From assembly GCF_022512515.1 (NCBI RefSeq), contig NZ_JAKWBK010000001.1, forward strand, positions 3,224,001-3,288,000: 64,000 bases of DNA, given 5' to 3'. Positions 23,901 to 35,134 of this stretch are shown in pieces. Made by a program: the position numbers and the translations under genes. The DNA is from Paraniabella hibiscisoli (GTDB lineage Bacteria; Bacteroidota; Bacteroidia; Chitinophagales; Chitinophagaceae). Under the pieces are notes generated by a model. The model had not been told where the DNA came from and ran no database searches. It saw nothing but the letters and a program-made list of their open reading frames with translations. Position 1 is the first letter of the stretch; every line of letters starts with the position of its first letter.

Positions 23901-24262
23901 GAAACTACAATCACTTCCTCCATGTCATTGCTGGATTCTTCCAGCGTGATATTGAAAACCCGCCTGGTATTAATGGCCATGTCTTCACGGCTTTTGTAAC
24001 CAATGGCTGAGAACGTAAGGCGATGCTTTACATCACTTACTTTAATGGCAAAATTTCCATCAATATCAGTTGAGGTACCTCTTATCGTACGTTTATCGTT
24101 ATCAGTTTCAGAAACGGATACACCTGAAACAGGAGCTCCCTGCTTATCAATCACTTTACCGGTAAGTACAATAGCATCCTGTGCGCGGGCTTTTCCACTA
24201 ACAACCACTAAGAACAGCGTAGCGCAAAGCACAAAAATATTTTTCATGTCGAATCTTCTCAT
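20993..24262 (-). CDS. SusC/RagA-family TonB-dependent transporter (several frameshifts)
   Basis: About 1090 residues. Starts are possible at 24262 or at the Met at 24247; the signal peptide follows either. A regulatory domain (LTGKVIDKQGAPVSGVSVSE) precedes a plug with LQGRMAGVDIAANSGDPGAG and LKDAAATAIWGSKAASGVLV. The barrel runs through to GLTASF at the C-terminus, with breaks near 22345, 22105, 21970 and 21750, each repaired by one extra base in a short run (for example G5 to G6 near 22345). The rejoined barrel contains GEKFLENVKQIDDLSFRFSYG, trimmed here to its recognisable core RFSYGRSGN. Partner of the SusD 24 bases downstream, and preceded by a FAS1 lipoprotein at 25 bases. Confidence 0.9.
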
Positions 24263-24287
24263 GGCAAATGTTGTATCTGGTTCTTTA

Positions 24288-26518
24288 TTAGTCGTTGTAT
24301 TTTAGATAATTGTCTATCAGGTGAATAATGCTTCGGTTAGAAAGATTATTACTCTGCGCTATGATTACGTTAGCGGTTCTTCCAAAAGCATCTACTATCG
24401 AAAGAGCGTTGGTTGAATTATTGATCTGTAGTCTTAACGCAGTTCCCAGGTTATTTTTCAAGGCAGTTTCGAAACTTCCGGGGAAAATAACATCATCCGG
24501 AACAGCTGTGTGGGAAGCCAGAAAATGGTATTGTAAAAACTTTCTTACTCTGTCTATATCTGCCGGTGTTGTCGGGTTAAATGTGGGAGCGCCCGTTGCA
24601 ATAGTTCCCGGTAAAACACCATCTTTTACAGCCTGCATAATGGCGGCATTGGTAGGCACAAAAATGGTACTGAAGCCTGTAAGCCCGATGATCTGGTTGG
24701 TTGCAGCAGTGTAGGCCAGCGTATTGTTTAGCAATAACTGCCAGAAATAGTTGAACTGCGATGAAGTAGAAGCTCCCAGTTTATTCAGGTGAAAACCGAT
24801 ACCGTTTTCTGAATAGCGCAGCAGGCGGTTTACAAAATATACCTTGCCGTTAGATGCCGTTTTAACACTGTCTATACGGGCTACCTGGCTCGAATCTTCC
24901 AAACCTGCTGTCACTACATTGAAGTTATTATATTTTATATAATCGCCTTCTCCATCAGCGTCTCCGGTTTTTACAATTCCGCTACCCGAAAAATCGTCAG
25001 ACATATTCTTATAGGATCCAAAGAATACCGTGCTGCGTATGATGCGTTCCAGCCTGTCAGGAACACCATTGGTGCTTCCGTTATACAGGAACTGGCTTTG
25101 ATTTACATTATAAGTGAATCCGGCATCCAGGAAGGCCTGGTCGGGAATAAGCATGATGTTTACTGGCACATTCGATTTGGCTATCAGCAATCTTAACCCA
25201 ATGGTATTAAACAGCCTGGTCATAAAAGTGTACCGGGGGTTAAGATAAGCCTCACTGAATACAGTGCTGAATACATCTGCTTCAGATACTTTATTAGTTC
25301 CGTAAACAATACCGTTGCTTAATATTTTGCGATCGAATATATTGGCTATCGGATCAAAGCGTGCCGGTTCTGCAAAACTGTTTCTTGAAGTAGCAAATTT
25401 AGAAGGCCAAACCACGGTAGGAAACAGGTGCGCATTTAAAAAGTCTACAATAATGCCGATGGGCATTTCGTCAAAACTGGGATAGTACCGGCAAAGCGTA
25501 TTTTTTACATAGCTATCAACCGCCTGGTTATTGGGAATAAACATGGTCCAGCAGTCTTTTTGTCCGTCATTATCGCCCAGCTTCATAAAGTTTTCATTGT
25601 TGGGCGCATAAGAAAGCAGGTGGGAGTACACTTTTACATATACCTGGTCGTTCTTACCTGATATAACCTGGTAGCGACGCGTTGCGTCAGCATTGTAAAT
25701 AAAGGAAACAATATTGTTGGTGTACAGCCTGTTCAGTATAGCCCTGAAGCTGCTGAATTCAGGACGGGTGCGTATGTATTCGTCAATGCTGGAAAGAGGT
25801 GAGATAACTTTGTCCAGCTCGTGAATAACCCCGTTCTCTGCGGCAATATTAGCGGTCACTACTTTGGCTTCTAAAACGTTGAAGCCGCTGTACTGGCTGT
25901 TAGGATAGAAGTAATTATAATCCGTCGAAGTGAGCGCCGAGGAAGCCATAAAGGCATCGGTAAAATAAGTAACATACTTGTTATTATAATCTGCAGAAAT
26001 ATAGTTGCCTGTAAGTGAGGAGGCTAAATTATTCCGGTTTGCAGCAATGGCGGTAATGGGCCCGCTAGCCGATGTGTCTTTATAAAAGCCTGTGTAATAG
26101 GCAGTCCTTCTTCTGAATGCAATATTGGGCGTCCAACCTATATTGTTTTCAGAAGCCTGGTAGTCATCCAGCCGGTCTTGCTCAAAGGCATTATAAACCA
26201 GCATATATTGCACCATAGCTCTTGCCGTGGTTTCATCAATAGCATCAATGCCATTAATGCCCTTGTCAGTAAAGTAAGCAGAAAAGGCTGCATCGTTGGG
26301 CGCGAAGAAGGTCCAGTAACCGGCTCCCGATTCAAGCGTTTCTTTATAGCCGCTTTTGTCAATGAGCTTCAGCAACGAACTGAAATTGCCTTTCTCCTGC
26401 AAACGTCCATATATAGGAGACTCCAGGTTGTCTGGTCTCCCGTAAAAAGCATCCCACTCTTTTTTCGGCAACTTACAAGTGCGAGAATAAGCAGCATCGA
26501 TAGTGACAATACGCGCAT
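24288..26518 (-). CDS. Large FAS1 lipoprotein with about four fasciclin modules (one frameshift)
   Basis: About 743 residues. The start at 26518 is chosen because it gives a signal peptide with lipobox LALVSC; one A added near 26460 joins it to KKEWDAFYGRPDN. FAS1 boxes recur: YWTFFAPNDAAFSAYF and NGVIHELDKVI (module 1), WTMFIPNNQAVDSYV and SNGIVYGTNKV (2), NIMLIPDQAFLDAG and NGKVYFVNRLL (3), STIFVPTNAAIMQAV and RSIIHLIDNYL (4). It is the first gene of the minus-strand pectin locus and is divergent from GH105. An extended, tethered multi-module architecture fits a surface adhesin or glycan-binding arm, but FAS1 also binds proteins and calcium; the ligand is not evident. Confidence 0.85.
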
Positions 26519-26921
26519 CGTTCTTATATTATTTTCAGATCAAATAAATTTTTAAAAAACGTATTTAACAGTAGGTGTCGGCTAACCAGGCGAAAAAAAG
26601 ACCGTTACAAATCTCTTTGCAAAATGCATTACCCTGATCCCGGAAATTGTCTACAATAAAATACTCAATCGTTTACAAGCAGGCAAGCGTCAACTCTCAG
26701 TTACAATTATCATGCTTTGTGCTGCGAATATATCCCGCCCAATTGCTACCACTGTCCTGAGCCATCCTGCTTTCTTTCATATTTTTATGCAATCGATTGC
26801 GAAATTGTAATTAATACAATTCTTATTCATTATGAATATCTTAGCTGGCAGGATGCCACAGGATGCCTGCGTTTGGGATTTGCTTTAATATTGACCCTGT
26901 AACGGTTCAAATAAATTTGCC
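26519..26921. other. Divergent intergenic region, pectin operon / GH105
   Basis: About 400 bases between the FAS1-SusCD operon and GH105, with no coding sequence that I can support. It is AT-rich and carries one clear palindrome (26789-26800, separate entry), so it probably holds both promoters and a shared control site. I could not identify a convincing -7 TAnnTTTG box at a sensible distance from either start. Confidence 0.5.
26788..26801. promoter_or_regulatory. LacI/GalR-type operator candidate
   Basis: The 12-base palindrome GCAATCGATTGC, extended to TGCAATCGATTGCG, has the central CG and flanking A/T of LacI-family operators (13 of 14 positions of TGnAAnCGnTTnCA). It lies 121 bases before the GH105 start and 270 before the FAS1 start. 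No LacI-type gene is in the window. Confidence 0.45.
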
Positions 26922-28049
26922 ATGAGATCTAAAATTTTCCTTGCTTTTACAGCTATTATTATCACCGGGAGTTCTGCTTTCGCGCAAAAGCTTCCATCAA
27001 AAAAAATGTACTTCAAACGCTTCGGCTTACCAATGAGTATTTCATGACTAAGTGGCCCGATCCGGGCAAAAGCATTATCACCAATAAAGAAAGGCCCAGT
27101 AATATATGGACAAGGGCCGTGTATTATGAAGGTCTGATGGCTTTAAATACCATCGATCCGCAAAAAAGTACTATGACTATGCAGTAGATTGGGGTGAAAA
27201 GCACAAATGGGGATTAAACGGTGGTACCGCTACCAAAAATGCCGACAACCATTGTTGCGGCCAAACATATGTTGATCTGTACCTCATCGATAAAAAAGAA
27301 GAGCGTGTAAGGGATATTAAAACGAGTATAGATAACGTTATTGCCAGCGGCAAAAATGATGACTGGAGTTGGATTGATGCGATACAAATGGGTATGCCGT
27401 TATTTACCAAATTAGGTAACTTGTATAACGATACTAAGTACTTCGATAAGATGTATGATATGTATGCCTATACAAAAAATACTCATGGCGATAAAGGACT
27501 TTATAACCGGCAAGATCATCTGTGGTGGAGAGATAAGGATTTTGATCCGCCGTATAAAGAACCCAATGGTGAAGATTGCTACTGGAGCCGCGGTAATGGT
27601 TGGGTAGTAATGGCCTTGGTGCGTGTACTGGAAGAATTACCAAAGTCAGATCCTCATTATGCAGAGTACCTGCAAGACTTTAAAGATATGAGCGCTGCAC
27701 TTATCAAGATACAACGTCCGGATGGTTTATGGACAGCCAGCCTCCACGATCCGAATCATTATGGTGGTAAAGAAATTACGGGAACCGCCTGCTTTACCTA
27801 TGGATTTGCCTGGGGGTAAGAAAGGGCATCCTGGATAAAAAAACGTATCAGCCCGTACTAACCAAAGCCTGGAATGCAATGGTAAAAGATGCGGTACATA
27901 AGAATGGGTTTTTAGGGTATGTACAGGGAACAGGTAAAGAACCCAAAGATGGCCAGCCAGTAACGTATACCAGCACACCTGATTTTGAAGATTACGGTTT
28001 GGGCTGTTTTTTATTGGCAGGGACTGAGGTATATAAGTTGACCAAGTGA
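26922..28049 (+). CDS. Unsaturated uronyl/rhamnogalacturonyl hydrolase, GH105 (frameshifted)
   Basis: About 376 residues, an (alpha/alpha)6 hydrolase that hydrates the 4,5-unsaturated uronic acid left by lyases. Start at 26922 gives a signal peptide ending at SAFAQK. Three breaks (A-run near 27003, A-run near 27165, G-run near 27815) are each repaired by one base. The rejoined protein shows RPSNIWTRAVYYEGLMAL, NADNHCCGQTYVDLY, DDWSWIDAIQMGMP with the catalytic-type Asp, LWWRDKDFDPP, CYWSRGNGWVVMALVRVLEE and YTSTPDFEDYGLGCFLLAG. These are GH105 landmarks. It completes the lyase branch of pectin breakdown together with PL1 and PL22, and is transcribed divergently from them. A hairpin terminator follows at 28104. 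Confidence 0.88.
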
Positions 28050-28103
28050 TTGCAGGAACGAGTTGGTAATATATCAAAAACGATATTTATATTTTTCATC
28101 AGA

Positions 28104-28136
28104 AAGCCGGTAATATAAATGCCGGCTTCTTTTTAT
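28104..28136 (+). terminator. Rho-independent terminator after GH105
   Basis: Perfect 7-base stem AAGCCGG / CCGGCTT (28104-28110, 28122-28128) with an 11-base loop, followed by a T-rich tract. It is 55 bases after the GH105 stop. Confidence 0.85.
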
Positions 28137-28249
28137 AAAATATCTTTCATAAAACGGGCTGATATAACAGTACTTTTAAAATGCACCATACGCCTGTCGC
28201 TACAGCAAGGTCCATTGGTTCGAAAGGCGAGAGCAGTGCTTATAAAAAA

Positions 28250-31200
28250 TTAAATAGCAGGGTCGGAAGGTCTTTTGTAATCTTTGGGAGCAACTCCAAA
28301 GTGTTTTTGAATTCCTTACTGAAGTATTTATGATCTTTATAGCCTATCGAATCTGAAATGTCCTGCAGCGAAAATTTTCCTTGTGTTATTAATTCAGCGG
28401 CTTTCTGCAATTTTCTTGTTTTGATAAATTCGTTTACGGTGAGCCCGGTTAATGCAAAAAGTTTTTTGTAAAGTATGGGTGGGCTCATTCCTATTTTTTT
28501 GATAAAACAGCTACACCAAAACCGTCTTTGTCCATTTGCTCTTCAGTTATTTTGATAATTTCATCTAAAAATTCCTGGTCAATTGCTGCCAGTTGATTGC
28601 CGGCAGCATGAGAGGGGGCTGATACGTTTTGTTCTGCAGGTAGTTCGCTCAGCGTCGATAACACGATTTGCTTTTGCTGTTCTTTTAATAGTAAAAGATT
28701 ATTTACATTAAGTTGCAAAACACGTTTACTGAAAGGTTTGGTAAGATAAAGGTTGGCTCCCTGTTCCAAACCGCTTATCTGGTCTGTTTGCGTGTTTTTG
28801 GCCGTAAGCAGGATGACAGGTATATGACTCGTTCTCTTATCGGTTTTGATCTGGCGGCAGAACGCATAACCGTCCATTAAAGGCATCATCACATCACTGA
28901 TAATAATATCAGGAATTTCCTGCCGTGCTATTTGGAGGCCCTCATCTCCATTAACTGCCTCGAGTACTACATATTCAGCTTTAAAGGTATTACATACCAG
29001 TTTCCGTAATTCCGTATTGTCCTCAACTACAAGAATGGTGTATAACAGATCAGCATTGCCCGGCTGATTTGTTGGGTCAATAGTGTTAAATCCTGCTGTA
29101 GGTAAGGGTTCGTCCGGCTCTGTTGTCTGTTCCATATTCATTACAACATGAGGTAGAGCCTGCAAGTGCGCGGCGCCTTTCAATAGCGATACTTCAAAAA
29201 TGGTTTCACCGCGATTGCCCAGTTCTGATCTGGTCGATTGCACCGATATATGCCCTTTATGTAAATCAACAATGCTTTTAGATAAAGCAAGCCCTATGCC
29301 ATAGCCAGTGTTTTGTTTTTCATGTTCACCTACCTGGTAATAATTATTGAAAATATTATTTAAAAATTCAGCTGGTATGCCGGGGCCGTTGTCTGTGACG
29401 CGGGTAATTACCTCCTTATTATTTTCTTCTATCTCTATATCGATCCTGCTATCCGGCGGTGCATATTTTAACGCATTATTGATCAGGTTAAAAAATACTT
29501 TTGATAATTGATTTTTATCGAAATAGGCGGGGATATCGTCGCCATTATAAACTATATTGATGGTGGTGTTTTGCATTTGCGCCATATCCTGAAATGTAGC
29601 AACGATCTCTTCCAAAAGCTGCGGAAGCGAATGTAATGCAGGATATAATCTCAGGTTGCCACTTTCAACTCTTCTAAAATCCATTAGTTCGTTTACCAGC
29701 AGTTGCAATCTTTCTGCATTGTGTTTGATTAACCCGATATATCCGGATTGCTTCGGCAGATCATGGTGCTCTTCTTCGGCGAGTTGTTCAAGAGGAAGGG
29801 TTATGAGCGTTAATTGTGTTCTGATCTCGTGCGAAATATTAGTGAAAAAGTTGAGCTTATTTTGATGCAACGCTTCTTCTTTTTTATAACCGCCCTTAAA
29901 AACAAATAGCGTGTAAACAGAAAGATTAGTGCAATAGCCAGCAGTATATACAATACATAGGCCCACCAGCGTTGCCAGAACGGAGGTCTGATTTTTAATG
30001 TCAGACTAATAGGAGTACCCCATACTCCGTCATTATTGGCTCCTTTTACTTTAAGCACATAGTTACCTGGTGGTACATTGGTAAAAGAGGCAGCAGGTTG
30101 GTCGGTATATATCCAGCTGCGATTATAGCCTTCCAGAATGTATTGGTAGCTGTTTTTGCCCGGTCGAATATAGTTAAGCAAGGCGTAGGTAATGGTAAAC
30201 ACATTTTGATCGTAATTTAAAACGATTTCTTTAGCATTGATGATGTTTTCCGGGATGATATGCTTATCTGTTGTGCTTACATTACTGCTGCTGTCCGACA
30301 ATCTGAGGCCGGTAAAATAAATAGGCGCAATAGCCTTATTGAAGCTGATGGCGGCAGGATCGAATGCTGTTATACCTTTGATTCCTCCGAAGAGCAGCTC
30401 GCCATTTGCAAGCTTTAATCCGGAACCGGTATTGAAATTGTCATTAGCCAGACCGTCGTTTTTGGCAAATAGCCGGTAGCTCATATTGGTGGTGTTCAAT
30501 TGGCATAGTCCTTTGTCCAGGCTTAGCCAGAGTGAGCTTACGTCGTTACCTGGCAACAAACACATAATATTCTTATTGCGGAGGTTTTGCCGGCTTAAAA
30601 CGATCTCAACATTTTTTCCTGCCTGTTGTAACGAGCCAATCCAGTGTTGCTTATGGCAAACCAAATGCCGCCGTCCGGCGATTCACAAATATTATTGGCT
30701 ACATAGTAATTAAATTTTGTTAATACTCTGTTCGTATCATACAAATAGGTGCCAGCCGTTGTGCTTAACCAAATACGATTGTGGCTATCTTTGAAAAGAT
30801 ATTTTATCTGGGCTTTTTTCAAACTATCAAGCTCGGGTAAAACAGCAGGCAGCAGTTGAACACCGGTACGGTTGAAAATATAAAGCCCCATATTGGTGCC
30901 CACCCAAAGCCTGTTTTGAGCGTCCTCGATTATCGATGGTATTTCAGCCGCAGTAGATTGGGTAATTTTGTTGATCAAGCTAAAACGCGTGAAATTGTTT
31001 TGTTTAGGGTTATATAAGTTTAGCCGCCCCCATGAGTCCCGATCCAGATATTCCCATCTTTATCTTTTAAAACTGTTTTGATATTGTTACTGCCAATAGT
31101 TCTTGTGTTGCGGGGATCATTGAGGAATTGATTCGTTCCGCCGGTTGCCATACTAATTTTAAATAAACCTCCGTCTTCGGTACCTACCCACAAATTACCG

Positions 31201-32302
31201 GCATTGTCTTGTTCCAGGCCGCTCGTTACATAATTAAACAGGTAGTCGGGCGCTTTTATTTGGTTGATAAGTGAATAGAAGGGCGTGCTGTAATTGCTTA
31301 ACTGGTTAACGCCACCAAAATAAGTACCAATCCACATACTTCCTCTGTTGTCCTGGTAAATGCTATATACTGAGTTTTGGCTGATACTGCCATTTACTTT
31401 GGCGTCATGAAGGTAACGGATGATTTGTTTGGTAAAAGGATTGTAAACGACGAGGCCCTTTTGGGTGGCGATCAAAAAATATTTTTATCATCAACGAATA
31501 TTTTTCTTACATGTTCATCTTCGGCCAGGGCTGCCAAAGGCGAAAAGCTGGCATCGCCCGGGTTAAACCTGCATAACCCGTTGTGATGCGTGCCTATCCA
31601 TATAAATCCTTCTTTATCTTCCGTAATACTGGTTATGTAATCTCCCGGCAGTGTTCCCGGGCCGTTTCCATTTTTAAAATGTTGAACTTTACTGCCTGCT
31701 TGCCTGAACGGTACCTTGTTAAGACCTTGCGATGTGCCAATCCATAAATTGTGATGACGGTCTTCATACATCGTTTTTATTTCATTTCCCGTCAGTGAAC
31801 CGGATAAAGGATGTTTTTTTACCAGATTGGTACCAGGATCCAGATAATAAAGTCCCCGGTTGGTTCCTATAAGCATCCTGTTGTCACTAGTTTGAAAAAT
31901 GACATCGACCTGACCGGAAGCATCTGTACCAGGCAGTTTTGAAAAAGAGTGTCAAACCCGTCCTTAAATTCATTATATCGGTTCAGGCCATTAGTAGTAC
32001 CTGCCCACAATTGCCCGCTTTTGTCGGTAAACAATGATAATATATAGTTATCTGAAATGCTGTTCGGCTCTTTATTGCGCAGGTAGGTCAAAAACCGGCG
32101 ACCATCGTACCGATTAAGCCCATAAGGCGTGGCCAGCCACAAAAACCTTTACGATCCTGGGTAATAGAAAGAACTGCATTGTGTGAAAGCCCGTTTTCAG
32201 TATTTAATGAATTGAATATTCTTTCCTGACAATAAGCCTGATTGAAAGCCATGCCGAGAAAGCAGCAGACCCAAAGGCAGTTTTGAATGATTTCTTTTTC
32301 AC
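28250..32302 (-). CDS. Hybrid two-component system sensor/regulator (HTCS), frameshifted
   Basis: About 1350 residues, the standard HTCS size. GTG start at 32302 gives a signal-anchor after one repaired A near 32293. The periplasmic part has repeated two-blade propeller motifs (GFLWLATPYGLNRYDG, GQLWAGTTNGLNRYN, NLWIGTSQGLNKV, GFIWIGTHHNGLCRF, GSMWIGTYFGGVNQL, NLWVGTEDGGLFKI) and a YYY domain (YQYILEGYNRSWIYTD, then FTNVPPGNYVLKVKG). After a membrane helix come HisKA (FFTNISHEIRTQLTL), HATPase (NLINNALKYAP; TDNGPGIP; GYGIGLALSKSIVDLH), a receiver (ILVVEDNTELR; SDVMMPLMDG; LTKPF) and an AraC-type HTH ending PKDYKRPSDPAI. About nine breaks, mostly single missing bases in runs. It senses an oligosaccharide in the periplasm and activates utilisation genes; the nearest target is the divergent plus-strand locus. 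Confidence 0.9.
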
Positions 32303-32602
32303 TTTATTCTTTAAATGGGCTTATACTGTATAACTAAGCAGCCGAATTGTGTAAGATTATTTTTTTAAATAATTGAATATCAGTATTTTGGCAATGGCTT
32401 TAAGATATTCTCCTTTTTATTTAAAATATTCTCCACACTTCGTAACTAAAATTAGCACATTTGAACTAAAGCTGTATTTATTTATGAGAATACATGGCTT
32501 TAAGCAGGAGGGGATGGAGTTTTGTAACACCCCAATCCCGGCTGAAGTACAATTATTTCACAACCTGAATCGCGGGCTTATTTTAAAAGATGATTAATTC
32601 GT
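32303..32602. promoter_or_regulatory. Intergenic control region between HTCS and GH29, with direct repeats
   Basis: 300 bases, AT-rich, no gene seen. It contains two copies of ATATTCTCC (32405-32413 and 32426-32434) in direct orientation, 21 bases apart start to start, that is two helical turns. HTCS-type AraC domains usually bind paired sites, so this is a candidate operator for the divergent GH29 operon, or for autoregulation. No clear TAnnTTTG box was found. Confidence 0.35.
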
Positions 32603-34110
32603 ATGAATAAAAAACTGTTTTTAGTACTTGCTACGGTATATATACTATACGCTGCTGCGGCAAATGCACAAAATTTTGTACCCATTCTTCCAACGGACAC
32701 AAGGGAAGATATTATCAAAAAAGCAGCGCAGGTAAAACCATCCGCGCGCCAGTTGCGTTGGCAGCAATTAGAGCTAACTGCTTTCTTCCACTTCGGTATT
32801 AATACTTTTAGTAATCTTGAATGGGGTACAGGAAAAGAGCCTGCTTCTTTATTTAACCCTGTAAAACTAGATGCAATGCAGTGGGTGAAGACAATGAAAG
32901 AAGCAGGTTTTCGCCAGGTCATTCTTACGGCTAAACATCATGATGGATTTTGCCTGTGGCCCACAGCAACCACTACCTATTCTATTGCTCAGTCACCCTA
33001 CAAGCAAGGTAAAGGTGATATAGTTAAAAAGTAGCGGCAGCTTGTAAAAAATACCAGGTGGGATTTGGGGTATACCTATCTCCCTGGGATCGAAACGCCC
33101 CAGTATATGGGGACTCTGTAAAGTATAATGATTTTTTTACAGCACAGCTCACCGAATTGCTTACCCGGTACGGAACAATTGATGAACTTTGGTTTGACGG
33201 AGCCAATGGAGAAGGGCCCAATGGTAAAAAGCAATGGTACGATTTTAACCGCTGGTATCAACTTATTCGCAAGCTTCAGCCTGCTGCAGTAATTGCTGTT
33301 ATGGGTCCTGATGTTAGATGGGTGGGTACTGAAACAGGTATAGGGCGTTTAACGGAATGGAGCGTTCTACCGCTCAATGCCGCATCACAAAAGGAGCTAG
33401 CCGAAAATTCGCAGCAAGAGGTAAATGTGAAACCTGCTATTACCGGCTCCTTTAAAGATTCGGTACGTGGCTCGCGTGAACAGCTTTATAGCTCCAGGGG
33501 ACTGGTATGGTATCCTGCCGAAACAGATGTCAGCATCCGGCCGGGATGGTTTTATCACCCGGCAGAAAATAGTAAGGTGAAGTCTCCCGAAAATTTGATG
33601 CATATTTATCTTACCTCGGTAGGTCGAAATGGTGTGCTCTTATTAAATGTACCTCCGGATACTGAAGGCCTCATCAATGCCGCTGATGTTAAAGCATTGG
33701 AAGGGTGGAAACAACTATTTGATAATACTTTTACGAAAAACCTTTTACAGAATGCCCGTTTTCAAAATAAGAAAGGAGCGAGCGTAGCAGGATTTACAGA
33801 CGGTAAATTATCTACCTATGTTACCACCCAACAGGTAACTGCCTTGCTACCTGCGCAGATATCGTTTAATCTTATCAAGTTACAGGAAAATATTGCACTG
33901 GGTCAGCATATCGAGCAATTTACGGTTGAGGCCTGGATCGACGGTAGTTGGCAAACTATTGCAGAAGGAACAACCGTTGGTTACAAGCGATTATTAAAAT
34001 TGAATAAGACAATTACAACGAATAAGATCCGGTTTAGCATTCCTGCTACAAGGGCAACACCGCTATTGCGGAACTTGGGTTATACACCGCCGCATTTGAT
34101 TAATACATAA
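32603..34110 (+). CDS. Alpha-L-fucosidase, GH29 (one frameshift)
   Basis: About 502 residues with a signal peptide (ending ANAQNF). The catalytic domain shows LTAFFHFGINTFSNLEWGTG, VILTAKHHDGFCLWPT, then after one added A near 33028 CKKYQVGFGVYLSPWDRN and IDELWFDGANGEG, whose Asp in WFDG is the expected nucleophile. NGVLLLNVPPDTEG marks the end of the barrel, and a C-terminal beta-sandwich (QFTVEAWIDGSWQTIAEG) follows. It probably removes terminal alpha-L-fucose. It is the first gene of the plus-strand locus and is 25 bases before GH16. Confidence 0.9.
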
Positions 34111-34135
34111 CTACTATTCTGGGAAATTAAATCGA

Positions 34136-34913
34136 ATGAAAAATAAGAAGTGCTTGCTATTATTGCTGGTGTTGATAGGTCAGATGCCGGTGATGGGCCA
34201 AAAAAATGGAAGCTTAAATGGGCCGACGAATTTAACTACAGCGGCCTGCCGGATTCTACGAAATGGGGATATGAGTCGGGTCTTGTTCGTAATAAAGAAC
34301 CTCAGTATTACACCGTAAAAAGACAGGAAAACTGCCGCGTTGAAAATGGTAGCCTGGTAATAGAAGCCCGTAAGGAACCTTATGAAGGTGCTGCTTACAC
34401 ATCAGCCAGCCTTACTACCTTAGGTAAAAGGTCTTTTCGTTACGGACGTATAGAAGTGAGGGCCAAAGTGCCCAAAGGACTGGGTAGCTGGCCAGCTATT
34501 TGGATGCTCGGTACCAACAGGGGGCCTGTAAAATGGCCTCATTGCGGAGAAATCGATATTATGGAGTTCGTGGGCAAGGATTCGTCACTGGTGTATGGCA
34601 CTTTACATTATTCTGATAAGGAACAAAAATACCAGATGAAAGGCGCTAAGCCTGCAATGGGCGCTCCTTATAATGATTACCATCTTTATGCCATAGAACG
34701 TACAGCCGACGTTATCTCATTTTTTATGATGACAAAAAATATTTTGCTGTTAATATAGCCGGTCTTGACGCATCTGCCCGTGCTATATTCCAGAAGGATT
34801 TCTATTTATTGCTCAATCTCGCATTAGGACGCGAAGGCAACCTGGGCGGAAAGCTAAACCCCGACATATTGCCTCTGAGGTACTATATAGACTATGTACG
34901 CATGTATGAATAA
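34136..34913 (+). CDS. Glycoside hydrolase family 16 endo-enzyme (frameshifted)
   Basis: About 259 residues with a signal peptide. Repairing A-run 34201 and T-run 34730 gives one continuous reading: KWKLKWADEFNYSGLPDSTK, NKEPQYYTVKRQENCRVENG, RYGRIEVRAKVPKGLGSWPA, then the catalytic GEIDIMEFVG with nucleophile and acid/base glutamates, and LLLNLALGREGNLGG. The pattern is GH16_3-like (laminarinase branch). In a locus with GH29, GH2 and GH20 an endo-beta-galactosidase type activity is equally possible; the sequence alone does not decide. Confidence 0.87.
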
Positions 34914-35134
34914 TAATACTTTCTGGCCCTGGTATCGGCACAGCGGCTCTTCATGAAATTGCTTTATGAAATAAAATATAATCTCCAATATAAAACAGGA
35001 AAAAGATCATAGTCGTTCAATAAAAACCAGAACGAACGCAAGCTGCCAAAAATAAGCGATAATACTTTTATTGCAAAGTAATTGCGATCCTGGAAAGATG
35101 TGCTCTTACTCCTTTATTTTTAATCCTTGAATGT
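34914..35134. other. Intergenic region GH16 / GH2
   Basis: 221 bases without a gene. I see no hairpin with a T-tract and no clear promoter box. The gap may hold an internal promoter for the GH2-SusCD part of the locus, but nothing specific supports that. Confidence 0.4.

Noticed and set aside
26891-26919. TTGAC-18-TAAATTTG promoter directly before GH105
   Set aside because: It would start transcription at about 26926, inside the gene four bases after the ATG. Probably chance in AT-rich DNA.
26922-27170. Transcriptional slippage or phase variation at A-runs in GH105
   Set aside because: The same kind of break occurs at G- and C-runs and in two- or three-base runs in many genes, which slippage does not explain.
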